The position numbers and the translations under genes were made by a program. Of a stretch of DNA of 64,000 bases, positions 26,038 through 35,495 are shown in pieces. The notes beneath the pieces are model-generated. The model was given only the letters and a program-made list of their open reading frames with translations. It did not search any database and was not told the origin of the DNA. This DNA is from Polyangium jinanense (GTDB lineage: Bacteria; Myxococcota; Polyangia; Polyangiales; Polyangiaceae). The stretch covers positions 1 to 64,000 of the forward strand of contig NZ_JAGTJJ010000029.1 of NCBI RefSeq assembly GCF_028435365.1, read 5' to 3'. How positions within the stretch are numbered: position 1 is the stretch's first letter; every line of letters begins with the position of its first letter.

Positions 26038-26858
26038 GGAAACTCGACCGATTGCCGTTGAGCAAAGATGCCCAGTCGAGGCTGGAAAGCCGCACCAAGC
26101 AGATCCGCGAGGCCGCCTCGGACCACGAGGATGACGAACAGCGCTTTCTCGTACAGAAGAAAGAGGCCCAGCGTCTATGGGCACAGGAGAACACGGTCGC
26201 GTTTCTCGAAATTGAAATGGTGCTGAAGAGGATGGCTCCCGACGAGGGCCGCTGCATGTATTGCCAGTACAATGAAGGCAGCGCCATCGACCACTTCTGG
26301 CCGCTAGCGGTGTTCCCCGTTCGGGCATACGATTGGCATAATTATTTGTGGTCTTGCTCCGTATGCAATAGCAACTACAAGGGCGATCGCTTCCCTCGTG
26401 ATCGGAACGGCTATCCTCTTCTCCTCGACCCGACGGTAGATGAGCCTCGCGACCACCTTTATCCGGCTCCCAGCACGGGGCAGGTCAGGCCTCGGACATG
26501 CAAAGGTGCCAAGAGTATCCGCACGTTGGGCCTCAATCGCGGGATGCTCTGCAAGGACCGGAAAGCTGCATGGGACACCGCACAGAAGGTGGTCGAGCTC
26601 TATGCGCGATATTGCGCCGAAGGAAATGGCGACGGAGCTGGAGCCTGCAAGTCGGATTTGCAGCGGCACCCGCTGTCGAGTGGATTGCGAGACCTTCTCG
26701 GCATCTTGAAGACACCTGGAGCGAAGCACTTCATCGGACCCCGGTGCCTCGCGGCCCTTCGAGACCATCCTGAAATCGAGCAATGGGTCCAGCCCGCAGG
26801 ACAGGAGGCAGCGTCGCAGCCGACGCTCGCGGTGGACGCGCGTAACGCGACGCGGTAG
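26034..26858 (+). CDS. ptuB: PtuB-like HNH nuclease of a Septu defence system
   Basis: A 274-residue protein with an HNH domain in its first half. A zinc pair CMYC (74, 77) is followed by AIDHFWP (Asp86-His87), WHNYLWSCSVCNSNYKGDRFP (split: Asn103, Cys108, Cys111, Asn112, Lys116) and the usual trailing helix. The N-terminal 60 residues are highly charged and helical. The gene begins at a GTG that overlaps the ATPase stop by four bases (GTGA), so translation is coupled and stoichiometry probably controlled. In Septu the nuclease degrades DNA when released from PtuA repression. This protein is somewhat longer than I would expect for a minimal PtuB because of a C-terminal tail of about 80 residues of unknown role. 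Confidence 0.8.
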   Translation: MRKLDRLPLSKDAQSRLESRTKQIREAASDHEDDEQRFLVQKKEAQRLWAQENTVAFLEIEMVLKRMAPDEGRCMYCQYNEGSAIDHFWPLAVFPVRAYDWHNYLWSCSVCNSNYKGDRFPRDRNGYPLLLDPTVDEPRDHLYPAPSTGQVRPRTCKGAKSIRTLGLNRGMLCKDRKAAWDTAQKVVELYARYCAEGNGDGAGACKSDLQRHPLSSGLRDLLGILKTPGAKHFIGPRCLAALRDHPEIEQWVQPAGQEAASQPTLAVDARNATR

Positions 26859-26866
26859 CCTGCGCC

Positions 26867-27811
26867 GTGCCCGAGGATCGCCCCCCCGTACCCCGACAAT
26901 CCCAAGCCCCCGCGCTGCTCGCGCTTCTCCTTTCCACCGCCGCCTGCGGCCGCGTCGGCTACCGCGCCCTCGAACCACGCCCGAACGCTGGCCTCTCCAC
27001 ACGCGCCGCCCGCATCTCGGCCCGTGTCGAGCGTATCCACGTCGGGTACTGGCAACAGAGCGCGAACACGCGCGTCGACGTGCACGTCGTCAACGAGGGG
27101 AAAACGCCCCTCCACGTCGAGCCCGAGAGAATCGATCTCGCCGTGCTCGGGAGGCCGTCCGCGCTCGTCGACGCCGCCGTCCAGGAGGGCGACAAGGACC
27201 TCGATCCCGGCGAAGGTGGCACCTATCGCCTCACGCTCCCGCGCGCGCCGATCGAATCTGGCGCCCCGTACGTCCTCCGCCTCCATCCTGCCGTCAACGC
27301 CCCTGCCGACGCGATCGAACCTTTGCCCCTCGTCAATCCGGCAAAGCCTCATCTCGGGTATGGCCCTCCGGCTGATTCCACGTGGGTCTTCGTCGCCCGC
27401 ATCGGTGGCGGCGCCATTCGACGTGATGACGTCACGGCGGGGCTCGGTGGGATCGAGGTCTTCACCGGGCCCCAGTTTGGTCGATTCTCCTTTGGCCTCA
27501 GCGCGATGATCGGCGCGGGCTCGATCGGCGGTGAGGTGCGTTATCGTTTCGAGCCGGCGAAGGTGCTCGCGATCGTCCCGTTCGCCGGGTACGGGTATTA
27601 TCCCATCGCGGGGATCGTTGGCCTGAATGTGGGTCACGGCGGCCGCGTCGGCGCTGAGCTCCAGTTCTCGCTCGGTAAGGCCACGCGCTTCGGCTGGGCC
27701 CGGAGCGGCGGACGCATGGGCCTCTTCGCCCATGCCGGGCCCGTCTACCTGCGTGTCGTCGATTCGGTGGGCATCGCTGCACAGGGTGGCCTCACCTTCG
27801 GTTTTTTCTAG
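26867..27811 (+). CDS. Putative outer-membrane lipoprotein with beta-barrel-like C-terminus
   Basis: A 314-residue product from a GTG nine bases after the nuclease stop. The signal ends in a lipobox-like STAAC (Cys about 27). Residues about 45-145 look like an immunoglobulin-like beta sandwich (VDVHVVNEGKTPLHVEPE, PYVLRLHP). The last 160 residues have alternating Gly and aromatic strands and end in Phe-Phe, typical of outer-membrane barrels, although a lipid anchor plus barrel is unusual. No family name is offered. Its closeness to the Septu genes is probably incidental, as codon use returns to the strong GC bias of the rest of the window. Confidence 0.6.
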   Translation: MPEDRPPVPRQSQAPALLALLLSTAACGRVGYRALEPRPNAGLSTRAARISARVERIHVGYWQQSANTRVDVHVVNEGKTPLHVEPERIDLAVLGRPSALVDAAVQEGDKDLDPGEGGTYRLTLPRAPIESGAPYVLRLHPAVNAPADAIEPLPLVNPAKPHLGYGPPADSTWVFVARIGGGAIRRDDVTAGLGGIEVFTGPQFGRFSFGLSAMIGAGSIGGEVRYRFEPAKVLAIVPFAGYGYYPIAGIVGLNVGHGGRVGAELQFSLGKATRFGWARSGGRMGLFAHAGPVYLRVVDSVGIAAQGGLTFGFF

Positions 27812-27882
27812 CGTCCTTCCAATCGGAATCGCCCCGGACATCTGGTAGCATGGTCTGTCGGATTGCTTCGGAGGTCTCCTTC

Positions 27883-30024
27883 ATGACGCGTGACAGGCTC
27901 TGGTTTCTTTTCCTCGCGGCCGCCGTTTCCTCCGCGGGCGCGATCGCCGCTTGCGGCGGCGGCGGCGATACGAGTGGCGGCGCGGCGGGCAGCGGCGCTT
28001 CGGGTCCGGACGCGGGTTCGTCGTCTGGCGGCGGCGGTTCGGGCGGTGACGGTGGCTTGTTCAATTTCCCGGACGGCGGCGAGCAGGCGCTCGTGATCGA
28101 GCCGCAGGATCCGATCCTCGACGTGACCGGCGCGCCCGGCTCGCTCCCCTTCAACGCGAAGCTCACCGACGGCTCGAACCCCGGCGCTGTCGATTGGTTC
28201 CTCGACGATGTCACCGTCGGAACGATTGGCACCGACGGTGTCTTCGCTTCCGGCGGCTTCGTCGCGGGCAAGGCCAAGGTCACTGCGAAGAGCGGGCAGC
28301 TCGAAGCGAGCACGACGATCACGGTGCGCGTGAAGATCGCCGACAATGCCGGCAATCTCTCGACCGACGATCAGACGAAGCTCGACACCGGCGGCAATGC
28401 CGATCCGGGCTTCCGGTGGCTCTATCCGTACGACAAGACGGTCTTTCCCCGTGGCCTCGCGGCCCCCACGCTTCAGCTCGCCGGCAATGCGGATGCCGTG
28501 CTCGTGAAGATCAACGTGGGCGATTTCGAGTACAAGGGTTACTTTGGCGCCTCGGCCCCGGCGCGCGTGGACCTGCCCGCGGCCGTTTGGAAGGGCGTCA
28601 CGCAGAGCGCCGGCCCGAGCGACATGGTCTCCGTCACGGCCACGAAACTCGCCGGCGGCGCCGCGACCGGCCCCGTCACGCAATCGTGGCGCATCGCGCA
28701 GGGCAGCTTGAGCGGCATCGTTTATTACAACACGTACGTCTCGAAGCTCGCGAACGGCGGCGCGGTGATGCGCATCAAGCCGGGCTCGAATGCGGAGGTT
28801 CTTCTCGGCGGATGCAACGTCTGCCACTCCGTCAGCGCGAATGGAAACGTGCTCGCGGCAGGCGTCTCCTGGGGCGACGGCAACCCGCTCGACAGCGCGA
28901 CCTACGATCTCTCGCAGGACGGCACCGCCTCGCAGCGCTACCTGGACACCGACGGCCGCAAGTTCTCCTTCGGCGGGCTCACGCCGGACGGGACGTACAT
29001 GATCACGAACGGCATCCCGGCGAGCGGTTCGCCCGTCCGTGGTTTGGCCGGGGATTACCCGTCGCGGCTCCTCGACACGAAGACGGGCGCCGACGTGGGG
29101 GCGTCCTCGTTCACGAGCGCCGTGAAATACGCGCTGACGCCGACGTTCTCCCCGGACGGCAAGCACGTCGCATTCACCTGGTACGACGCCAGCCCCGGAC
29201 GAACCCTGGCCATGATGGACGTCGACCTCGCGCAATCGCCGCCGGCGTTCTCGGCGATCAACGAGCTTCTCACCGTGCCCTCGGGCATCGTCGGCTGGCC
29301 GAGCTTCACGCCCGACGGCGGCGCGGTGCTCTACCACGCGGGCGATCGCTTCGACACCGCGGGTGGCGGCGCGACGCCTTCATACGCCGAGGTGCTCCTC
29401 GTCGAGACGGCCACGAAGGCGGTGAACAAGCTCGCGGCGCTGAACGGCTACGACGCGAATGGGCAGTTTTATCTGCCGTTCGGCGACGCCGAGGAAGCGC
29501 GTCTGAACTACGAGCCGACGATCCTGCCCGTCGCGGTCGGCGGGTATTACTGGGTCTTCTTCACGAGCCGGCGCGTCTACGGCAACACGATCGGCCCAGG
29601 CGGCACGGTGCCGGAAGGCGACAACAAGTGGGGCACGTACGTGAACGGCGCCGAGACCCCGAGCCCGCGCAAGAAGCTCTGGGTGGCCGCGATCGACATC
29701 GATTACCAAGGCAAACCCGATCCGAGCCACCCCGCATTCTACCTGCCCGGTCAGGAGCTCGAAGCGGGCAACATGCGCGCATTCGCCGCGCTCGAGCCCT
29801 GCAAGGATCTCAACCAGCCTTGCGAATCCGCCGCCTCGTGCTGCAACGGCAACGTCTGCCGTCCGGCCGACGTGAACGGAGACGGAACGAAGGAGCTCGT
29901 CTGCGTGCCGCCGCCCGTGAACGAATGCGCGCAGGAGGGCGAGTCCTGCGAGACCGCGGCAAACTGCTGCACGCCCGGCTCCTTGTGCATCAACAATCGC
30001 TGCGCGGCCCCCACGCCGAAGTGA
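27883..30024 (+). CDS. TolB-like beta-propeller lipoprotein with a CXXCH site and Cys-rich tail
   Basis: A 713-residue surface lipoprotein. ATG 27883 is chosen because GGAGGT lies seven bases before it. The signal ends in a lipobox IAAC. A Gly/Ser-rich linker follows, then an immunoglobulin-like region, then repeated propeller strands (TPDGTYMITNG, SPDGKHVAFTWYD, TPDGGAVLYHAGD) like WD40/TolB blades. A CNVCHS site at about 318-322 matches the heme-attachment motif CXXCH, so it might carry a c-type heme, but only one is present. The last 70 residues have two disulfide-type modules with the pattern C-x6-CC-x4-C. Function is unknown. A surface binding or electron-transfer role is conjecture. Confidence 0.7.
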   Translation: MTRDRLWFLFLAAAVSSAGAIAACGGGGDTSGGAAGSGASGPDAGSSSGGGGSGGDGGLFNFPDGGEQALVIEPQDPILDVTGAPGSLPFNAKLTDGSNPGAVDWFLDDVTVGTIGTDGVFASGGFVAGKAKVTAKSGQLEASTTITVRVKIADNAGNLSTDDQTKLDTGGNADPGFRWLYPYDKTVFPRGLAAPTLQLAGNADAVLVKINVGDFEYKGYFGASAPARVDLPAAVWKGVTQSAGPSDMVSVTATKLAGGAATGPVTQSWRIAQGSLSGIVYYNTYVSKLANGGAVMRIKPGSNAEVLLGGCNVCHSVSANGNVLAAGVSWGDGNPLDSATYDLSQDGTASQRYLDTDGRKFSFGGLTPDGTYMITNGIPASGSPVRGLAGDYPSRLLDTKTGADVGASSFTSAVKYALTPTFSPDGKHVAFTWYDASPGRTLAMMDVDLAQSPPAFSAINELLTVPSGIVGWPSFTPDGGAVLYHAGDRFDTAGGGATPSYAEVLLVETATKAVNKLAALNGYDANGQFYLPFGDAEEARLNYEPTILPVAVGGYYWVFFTSRRVYGNTIGPGGTVPEGDNKWGTYVNGAETPSPRKKLWVAAIDIDYQGKPDPSHPAFYLPGQELEAGNMRAFAALEPCKDLNQPCESAASCCNGNVCRPADVNGDGTKELVCVPPPVNECAQEGESCETAANCCTPGSLCINNRCAAPTPK

Positions 30025-30234
30025 GGTCGAGGCGCACGCCTCCGGCCTGATCCACCACGGAACCAGGGCGGCTCCCGGCGCACCGGGGCGCCGCCCGTCA
30101 CGTCACCCAGCATATTTCACGGGCAGCCGTGAGGGGTCACGGGTTCTCTGGACGCCCGTCCGTTTCAGCGGATGATGCGTCGGAAGAAACCGACGCGTCT
30201 TTCCTGGCATGCAAGATGCTCATCGGTTTTTTGC

Positions 30235-31467
30235 ATGTCGTCCCTGAGAAGACGCTTGGTGTCGTGTGGCGCCTTCGCTCTGGGAGTGGCGCTCGGGCTG
30301 CCCGGGAGCGCTGCTGCGGTGGAACCGAAACCTCCGGTGGAGATCTCCGGCTCCCCCGGCAATGGGGTGACGGTCAAGGTCGGGGACGTGTTCTCGTTTA
30401 ATGCCCGGAGCCGGATCCAGCTTCGCTACCAGATCAACGTGCCTCCTGCGGATGATCAGGGCGAGCGGGATTTCCAGCAGATCGTCAACATCGGGACGGC
30501 GCGCCTCTGGTTCTCTGGCCACGTCTATCGGCCTGAGCTGACATACATGATTCAGCTCGCCATTGCTGGACGTGACTATCGTGACGGCGCGACGTCACCG
30601 ATCTTCGACGCCTATGTCGACTGGAAGATCCACCGCGATTTTAATGTGCGAGCCGGGCAGTTTTTCGTTCCGTTCGATCGATTGCGGACGGTTCGCGAGT
30701 TCGCGCTGCAGATGGCCGACCGGCCGGTGCCCGTCGCCGAGTTGACGCTCGACCGCGATGCGGGCATCACGTTTTATTCGGAGAATTTTCTGGGGAAAGA
30801 ATCGCCGGTCGCGTGGCGGCTCAGCGCTTTTGGCGGAGGTGGGACGAACCTCACCACGTCGCGAGAGCCCGGTGTGCTCCTCGTGGGGCGGCTCGAGCTT
30901 CGTCCGCTCGGCAAGATCGACGATGATTCCGAGGGCGATCTCGACCGCAGGAAGAAGCCGGGCCTGGCGCTCGGCGGCGCGTTTGCGGCGAACTACAATA
31001 CGAACCGGTTGCGGAGCACGACGGGCGCGACGTTCCTCGGGGGAACGACGGATTATCTGCACGCTGCCGCCGATCTCGTGTTCAAGTGGCGCGGGTTCGC
31101 GCTCCAGGGCGAATATTTGTGGAAACGCGCGGACGTCGATCGGATCGAGTCCACGGACGAGGACGGCAATCCGCGCACCGAGTATACGCGTTCGGGCCAG
31201 GGCACCGTGTTTCAGGCCTCGTACGTGTTCGATCCGCCGATCGAGATCGTGGCGCGGTTCTCACGATTGTACGCGTTCGGAGGGACGGACCCGAAGCTCG
31301 TCTCCGAGGTCGAGAGCCGCGGACAGGAGATCGGCGTCGGGCTCAACTATTACTTCAACAAGCACAAGATGAAGCTGCAAGCCGACTGGATCGCCCGGAT
31401 GCCGCACGATTTCGATTTCGAGAGGGCGAACCACGCGGCCCACCTCCTGCTCGACGCGACGTTTTGA
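30235..31467 (+). CDS. Phosphate-selective porin O/P-family outer-membrane porin
   Basis: A 410-residue porin. The ATG reading M-S-S-L-R-R-R is chosen because it gives a normal signal peptide (basic, hydrophobic, cleavage near GSAAAVE). The mature protein begins with a strand GVTVKVGDVFSFNARSRIQLRYQ and continues in alternating strands to a C-terminal Phe (LLLDATF), the usual signal for barrel insertion. FNVRAGQFFVPFDRLRTVREF is a family hallmark, quoted here in part. Members of the OprO/OprP group pass anions such as phosphate. It faces a sulfate importer operon tail to tail, so sulfate or another anion may be its substrate. That is inference. Confidence 0.8.
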   Translation: MSSLRRRLVSCGAFALGVALGLPGSAAAVEPKPPVEISGSPGNGVTVKVGDVFSFNARSRIQLRYQINVPPADDQGERDFQQIVNIGTARLWFSGHVYRPELTYMIQLAIAGRDYRDGATSPIFDAYVDWKIHRDFNVRAGQFFVPFDRLRTVREFALQMADRPVPVAELTLDRDAGITFYSENFLGKESPVAWRLSAFGGGGTNLTTSREPGVLLVGRLELRPLGKIDDDSEGDLDRRKKPGLALGGAFAANYNTNRLRSTTGATFLGGTTDYLHAAADLVFKWRGFALQGEYLWKRADVDRIESTDEDGNPRTEYTRSGQGTVFQASYVFDPPIEIVARFSRLYAFGGTDPKLVSEVESRGQEIGVGLNYYFNKHKMKLQADWIARMPHDFDFERANHAAHLLLDATF

Positions 31468-31479
31468 GGGATGCTGCGC

Positions 31480-32487
31480 CTAGCGCTGCATCGAGGGGGG
31501 GCCAGCGGAAGGCTCGCGGAAATGCGACCACTCGATGCCGAGCTTGCGCATGCGCGCGCGCAGCGTGTGCGGGTTGATGCCGAGCAGGCGCGCCGCGCCG
31601 AACGGGCCCTCGATGCGGCCGCCGCGCGCGGCGAGGGCGCGGCGAATGTGCGCGGCCGTTGCCTCGTCGAGGGTGACGATTTCCTCTGCGTCGCGGACAG
31701 GTGTCGAGGGGCGCGAGGGCGGTTTTACGGTCGGGCCCCCGAGCGCGGCCGCGAGTTCGAGTCGCTTGCCATTGCCGAGGATCGCGCCGCGTTCGATCAC
31801 GGCCGCGAGCTCGCGCACGTTGCCCGGCCACGTGTATCGACGGAGCAGCTCGATGTCGTCGGGTGTCGGCGTGAGCCCGGGTCCGCCGAGGCGTTTGCCC
31901 GCGCGCTCGGCGAAATGCGCGGCGAGGGCCGGGAGGTCTTCCATGCGGTCGCGCAGCGCGGGCAATCGAATGGGGAAGACGCTCAGGCGATACCAGAGGT
32001 CCTCGCGGAACGTCCCTTCGGCCACCATGCTTTCGAGGTGCCTGTGCGTGGCCGCGACGATTCGCACATCCACGTGGATCGTCTCGTGGCCGCCGACCCG
32101 CTCGATCGTGCTCTCCTGGAGCACACGGAGCAGGCGCACCTGCGCCGCGCGTGGCAGTTCGCCGACTTCGTCCAGAAAAAGCGTGCCGCCGTCCGCGCGC
32201 TCGAACCAGCCTTTGCGTGTGCCCACCGCGCCGGTGAATGCCCCACGCTCGTGGCCGAAGAGCTCGGAATCGATGAGCTCGGAGGGAATGGCGCCGCAAT
32301 TGACGCGTACCACGGGCCCATGCGCGCGTCGCGAGCGCGCGTGGATCGCCCGCGCGATGACCTCTTTGCCGGAGCCGGTCTCGCCCAGCACGAGCACCGG
32401 CGCGTCCGTGGGCGCCACCTGAAGGACGCGCTCCATCACCGGTTTGAGCCCGGAGGATTCTCCGATCACGAACTCGCTCATGTCCAT
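31480..32487 (-). CDS. Sensorless sigma54-dependent activator (NtrC/PspF-like)
   Basis: A 335-residue protein that is almost only an AAA+ sigma54-interaction domain plus a Fis-type HTH. Walker A is GETGSGKE (35-42), the sigma54-contact loop GAFTGA is intact (82-87) and Walker B is [10 protein letters not shown]. The C-terminal helix-turn-helix reads FGAARLLGINPHTLRARMRK. No receiver, GAF or other sensor domain is present, so activity must be set by expression or by a partner protein, as with PspF. It is the last gene of the sulfate importer operon, 17 bases after cysA, so it is likely to control sulfur-source genes. MDMSEF is chosen as the start because of the GAGGGA site upstream. Confidence 0.92.
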   Translation of the reverse strand: MDMSEFVIGESSGLKPVMERVLQVAPTDAPVLVLGETGSGKEVIARAIHARSRRAHGPVVRVNCGAIPSELIDSELFGHERGAFTGAVGTRKGWFERADGGTLFLDEVGELPRAAQVRLLRVLQESTIERVGGHETIHVDVRIVAATHRHLESMVAEGTFREDLWYRLSVFPIRLPALRDRMEDLPALAAHFAERAGKRLGGPGLTPTPDDIELLRRYTWPGNVRELAAVIERGAILGNGKRLELAAALGGPTVKPPSRPSTPVRDAEEIVTLDEATAAHIRRALAARGGRIEGPFGAARLLGINPHTLRARMRKLGIEWSHFREPSAGPPSMQR

Positions 32488-32504
32488 GGTTTCCCTCGGG
32501 AGGT

Positions 32505-33563
32505 TCAGATCTCGTAATCGGGCACGAAGACGCGCACCCTGCGTGGGGCGACATGGACGGTGTCGCCCGAGCGCAGCCCGAGCGCGGCGAACCGCTCGGG
32601 CGTGAGCTCCACGTTGATCAATTGATTCGAGTCGAGCGCGCGGAGCTCCACCTTGGTCCGGGATCCGGTCGGATTCACGTGCAGGACCTTCGCCGCGAGG
32701 CTGCCTGCATCGGTGGGATGACGCTCGACTTCGAGCTCGTGCGGCCGCACGTAGACGGCGGCGTCGCGCGCCTCGGGATGTTGGTAATCGGGGTACGCCA
32801 CCGTGAGGCCCGAGACGACGGCCTGGCCGCGCTCGACGCGGCCGTGGAACACGTTCACGTTGCCGAGGAAGTCCATGACGAACGCATTCGCGGGGCGCTC
32901 GAATACGTCGGCCGGCGTGCCGACCTGCTCGATGCGGCCTTCGTTCATGATCACCACGTGATCGGCGACCTCGAAGGCCTCTTCCTGGTCGTGCGTGACG
33001 AAGACGCTCGTGACCTGGATCTCCTCGTGGAGCTTGCGCAACCATTGCCGGAGCTCCGTGCGCACCTTCGCGTCGAGCGCGCCGAACGGCTCGTCGAGCA
33101 AAAGGACGTTCGGCCGCGCCGCGAGCGCGCGGGCGAGCGCGACGCGCTGCCGTTGCCCGCCCGAGAGCTGCGCCGGATAGCGTGAGCCCAGGCCTTCGAG
33201 GCGAATCAACTTGAGGAGCTCGTCGACCCGGGTTTGTCGTTCCTGCTTGGGCACCCCGCGCACGCGCAGGCCGTAGCCGATGTTCTCGGCGATCGTCATG
33301 TGCCGGAACAGAGCATAATGCTGGAAGACGAAGCCTACTTTTCGATCGCGGGCCTCGTAATCGGTGATGTTCTCGTTGTGGTAGAGGACCGTGCCCCGGT
33401 CGGCGACCTCGAGGCCCGCGATGATTCGTAACAGCGTGGTTTTTCCCGAGCCGGACGGGCCGAGCAGGGCGAGGAGCGAGCCGCTCGGGACGTCGAGGCT
33501 GACGTCGTCGAGGGCCCGGAAGCTGCCGAAGTTTTTGGATACGCCCTGGATGCGGATGCTCAT
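32505..33563 (-). CDS. cysA: Sulfate/thiosulfate import ATP-binding protein CysA
   Basis: A 352-residue ABC ATPase: Walker [11 protein letters not shown]-loop FVFQHYALF, signature LSGGQRQRV, Walker [13 protein letters not shown]-loop [10 protein letters not shown]-terminal TOBE-like regulatory region (about 240-350) carries [10 protein letters not shown] and is typical of CysA. Its ATG overlaps the cysW stop by four bases. It powers uptake of sulfate or thiosulfate through CysT and CysW. Confidence 0.95.
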   Translation of the reverse strand: MSIRIQGVSKNFGSFRALDDVSLDVPSGSLLALLGPSGSGKTTLLRIIAGLEVADRGTVLYHNENITDYEARDRKVGFVFQHYALFRHMTIAENIGYGLRVRGVPKQERQTRVDELLKLIRLEGLGSRYPAQLSGGQRQRVALARALAARPNVLLLDEPFGALDAKVRTELRQWLRKLHEEIQVTSVFVTHDQEEAFEVADHVVIMNEGRIEQVGTPADVFERPANAFVMDFLGNVNVFHGRVERGQAVVSGLTVAYPDYQHPEARDAAVYVRPHELEVERHPTDAGSLAAKVLHVNPTGSRTKVELRALDSNQLINVELTPERFAALGLRSGDTVHVAPRRVRVFVPDYEI

Positions 33564-34675
33564 GGATGCGCTCCCGTGCGGCGGCCCTCGTCGGATTGCG
33601 GGATGCGATCTTCGAGCTTGCGCTTGACGACGAGCGTCAAGATGGCGAGCAGCGTCAGCACGGACGCGACCGCGAACGATCCCGGCATGTTGTACTCCTG
33701 GAACAGCTTTTCGATCCGGAGCGGCATGGTGTCGGTCTCGCCGGCGATGTGCCCGGAGACCACGTACACCGCGCCAAACTCGCCCATGGCGCGGGCGTTG
33801 CACAGAATGATGCCGTACACGAGCCCCCATTTCACGTTCGGCACCGTGACGTGCCAGAACATCTGCCAGCCGCTCGCCCCGAGGCTCAGCGCCGCGAGCT
33901 CCTCGTCCGCGCCAATGGCGTTCATGACGGGGATGAGCTCGCGCGCCACGAAAGGAAAGGTCACGAATGCGGTGGCCAGGACGAGCCCCGGCGTGGCGAA
34001 GATGATCTTGAGGCTCTTGTTCGAGGGCCACACCTCGAAGGCCTGCTGCCCGAGGACGAGGAGCACGAAGACCGTCGCACCCGCGAGGGCCAGGGCGAAG
34101 GGAGGCGTTTTCCAGAGGCCACGCCGCGCGCGCGGGTGGCTCGGCCGAAAGACGAAATAGGCGACGGCGAGGAGGAGGACGAGGAGGGCCGCGACGAGGT
34201 ACGGCATGATCGCATGGCCGTCGCGGCGGAGGAAGGCACCGAAATAGCCTTGCAGGCCGAAGATCAGCACGAACATCAGGCCGGCGACCACGGGGGAGAC
34301 CGAAAAGGGCAGGTCGATGAGGGCCGTCAGCAACGTGCGTCCCGGGAAGGAAAACCGCGCGATTGCCCAGGCCGCCGCGACGCCGAAGACCACGTTCGCC
34401 GTGACCGCGATGGGGACGACGGTGAGCGTCAGGCCAATCGCGTGGCGCGTGTCCGGATCGTCGACGAGGTTTTTCCAGTAGACACCCGCGCCCTCGGCCA
34501 GGGCCCCGGCGAATACATGGGCCACGGGAATCACGATGAGCACGCCGACGACGGCGACGGCGAGTCCGGTGAGGCTCCATCGCAGCCACGCGGGATCCTG
34601 CTGCGCCCGCCGGATCTTCGCCGCTGTGGCCTTCGTTCGAGGCGCGTTGCGGACCTCCGCCGTCTCAACGGTCAT
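33560..34675 (-). CDS. cysW: Sulfate permease CysW with an extra two-helix insertion
   Basis: A 371-residue permease, about 80 longer than usual CysW (about 290). The binding-protein-dependent transport fold is complete, with the EAA loop read as [22 protein letters not shown]. Between FGLQGYFG (about 147) and [20 protein letters not shown] (about 222), normally joined by a short loop, sits an insertion of about 70 residues. It holds two hydrophobic stretches (about 158-176 and 194-211) with a basic loop between them. An even number of helices keeps the topology of the rest. The reading frame is open and conserved motifs resume exactly, so this is not a frameshift. The gene overlaps cysT upstream by 11 bases and cysA downstream by four. 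Confidence 0.93.
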   Translation of the reverse strand: MTVETAEVRNAPRTKATAAKIRRAQQDPAWLRWSLTGLAVAVVGVLIVIPVAHVFAGALAEGAGVYWKNLVDDPDTRHAIGLTLTVVPIAVTANVVFGVAAAWAIARFSFPGRTLLTALIDLPFSVSPVVAGLMFVLIFGLQGYFGAFLRRDGHAIMPYLVAALLVLLLAVAYFVFRPSHPRARRGLWKTPPFALALAGATVFVLLVLGQQAFEVWPSNKSLKIIFATPGLVLATAFVTFPFVARELIPVMNAIGADEELAALSLGASGWQMFWHVTVPNVKWGLVYGIILCNARAMGEFGAVYVVSGHIAGETDTMPLRIEKLFQEYNMPGSFAVASVLTLLAILTLVVKRKLEDRIPQSDEGRRTGAHP

Positions 34676-35489
34676 GGCGCCGGCTCCAGCTTTCGAGGAA
34701 GTTGATCACGAGCAGCATCGAGAACGAAATGACGAGGAGCACGACCGCGATGGCCGTCGCCTCGCCATACGCGAACTCCTCCAGGCGCGCGACGATCAAG
34801 ATCGGTGCGATCTCCGTCTTGAAGGGCATGTTCCCCGAGATGAAGACGACCGAGCCGTATTCGCCGATGGAGCGGGCGAATGCGAGGGCAAACCCCGTGA
34901 TCAACGCCGGATAAAGCGTCGGAAGGATGACGAACGCGAACGTTTGCCAACGCGTCGCGCCCAGCGAAGAAGAGGCTTCCTCGGCCTCCGGATCGATGTC
35001 TTCGAGAACCGGCTGTACGGTCCGCACCACGAAGGGCAGGCCGACGAAGACCAGGACGAGCACGATCCCGAGCCGCGTATACGCCCCGCGGATTCCGAGG
35101 GGGACGAGGTATCGACCGAGCCAGCCACTTTCCACGTACAGGCTCGCATAGACGAGCCCGCCCACCGCGGTCGGCAACGCCAGCGGCAGGTCGACGAGCG
35201 CGTCGATGATACGTTTGCCCGGGAACGTGTAGCGCGTGAGGACCCAGGCGATGAGGCCGCCGAGAACAACGTTCACGAGCGCGGCGACGAACGAGGTCCC
35301 GAAGGTCAGGAGATAGGCGGCGCGCGCGCGCTCGGTCCACACCGCGCCCAGGAAATCGTGCAGCGAGAGCGACCCGGCCTTGACGAAGACGGCCGTGATC
35401 GGCAGGAGCACGAGCAGGCCGAGGTAAAAGACCGTATACGCCAGGGTCAGGGAAAACCCCGGGAGCACTCTGCGGTTCACGCTCGCCAT
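34665..35489 (-). CDS. cysT: Sulfate permease CysT (CysU)
   Basis: A 274-residue permease of normal length with six membrane helices and the EAA loop EAEEASSSLGATRWQTFAFV. Hallmarks of CysT are LDLPLALPTAVGGL-like sequence (here VDLPLALPTAVGGLVYASLY, split in two) and ARSIGEYGSVVFISGNMPFKTE. With CysW it forms the membrane channel of the sulfate importer. It starts six bases after the binding-protein gene and overlaps cysW by 11 bases. Confidence 0.95.
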   Translation of the reverse strand: MASVNRRVLPGFSLTLAYTVFYLGLLVLLPITAVFVKAGSLSLHDFLGAVWTERARAAYLLTFGTSFVAALVNVVLGGLIAWVLTRYTFPGKRIIDALVDLPLALPTAVGGLVYASLYVESGWLGRYLVPLGIRGAYTRLGIVLVLVFVGLPFVVRTVQPVLEDIDPEAEEASSSLGATRWQTFAFVILPTLYPALITGFALAFARSIGEYGSVVFISGNMPFKTEIAPILIVARLEEFAYGEATAIAVVLLVISFSMLLVINFLESWSRRHDR

Positions 35490-35495
35490 CCGCGG

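Noticed and set aside
33990..34240. Frameshift or assembly error in cysW
   Set aside because: The extra segment is in frame, hydrophobic in two helix-length stretches, and conserved motifs resume without loss on both sides.
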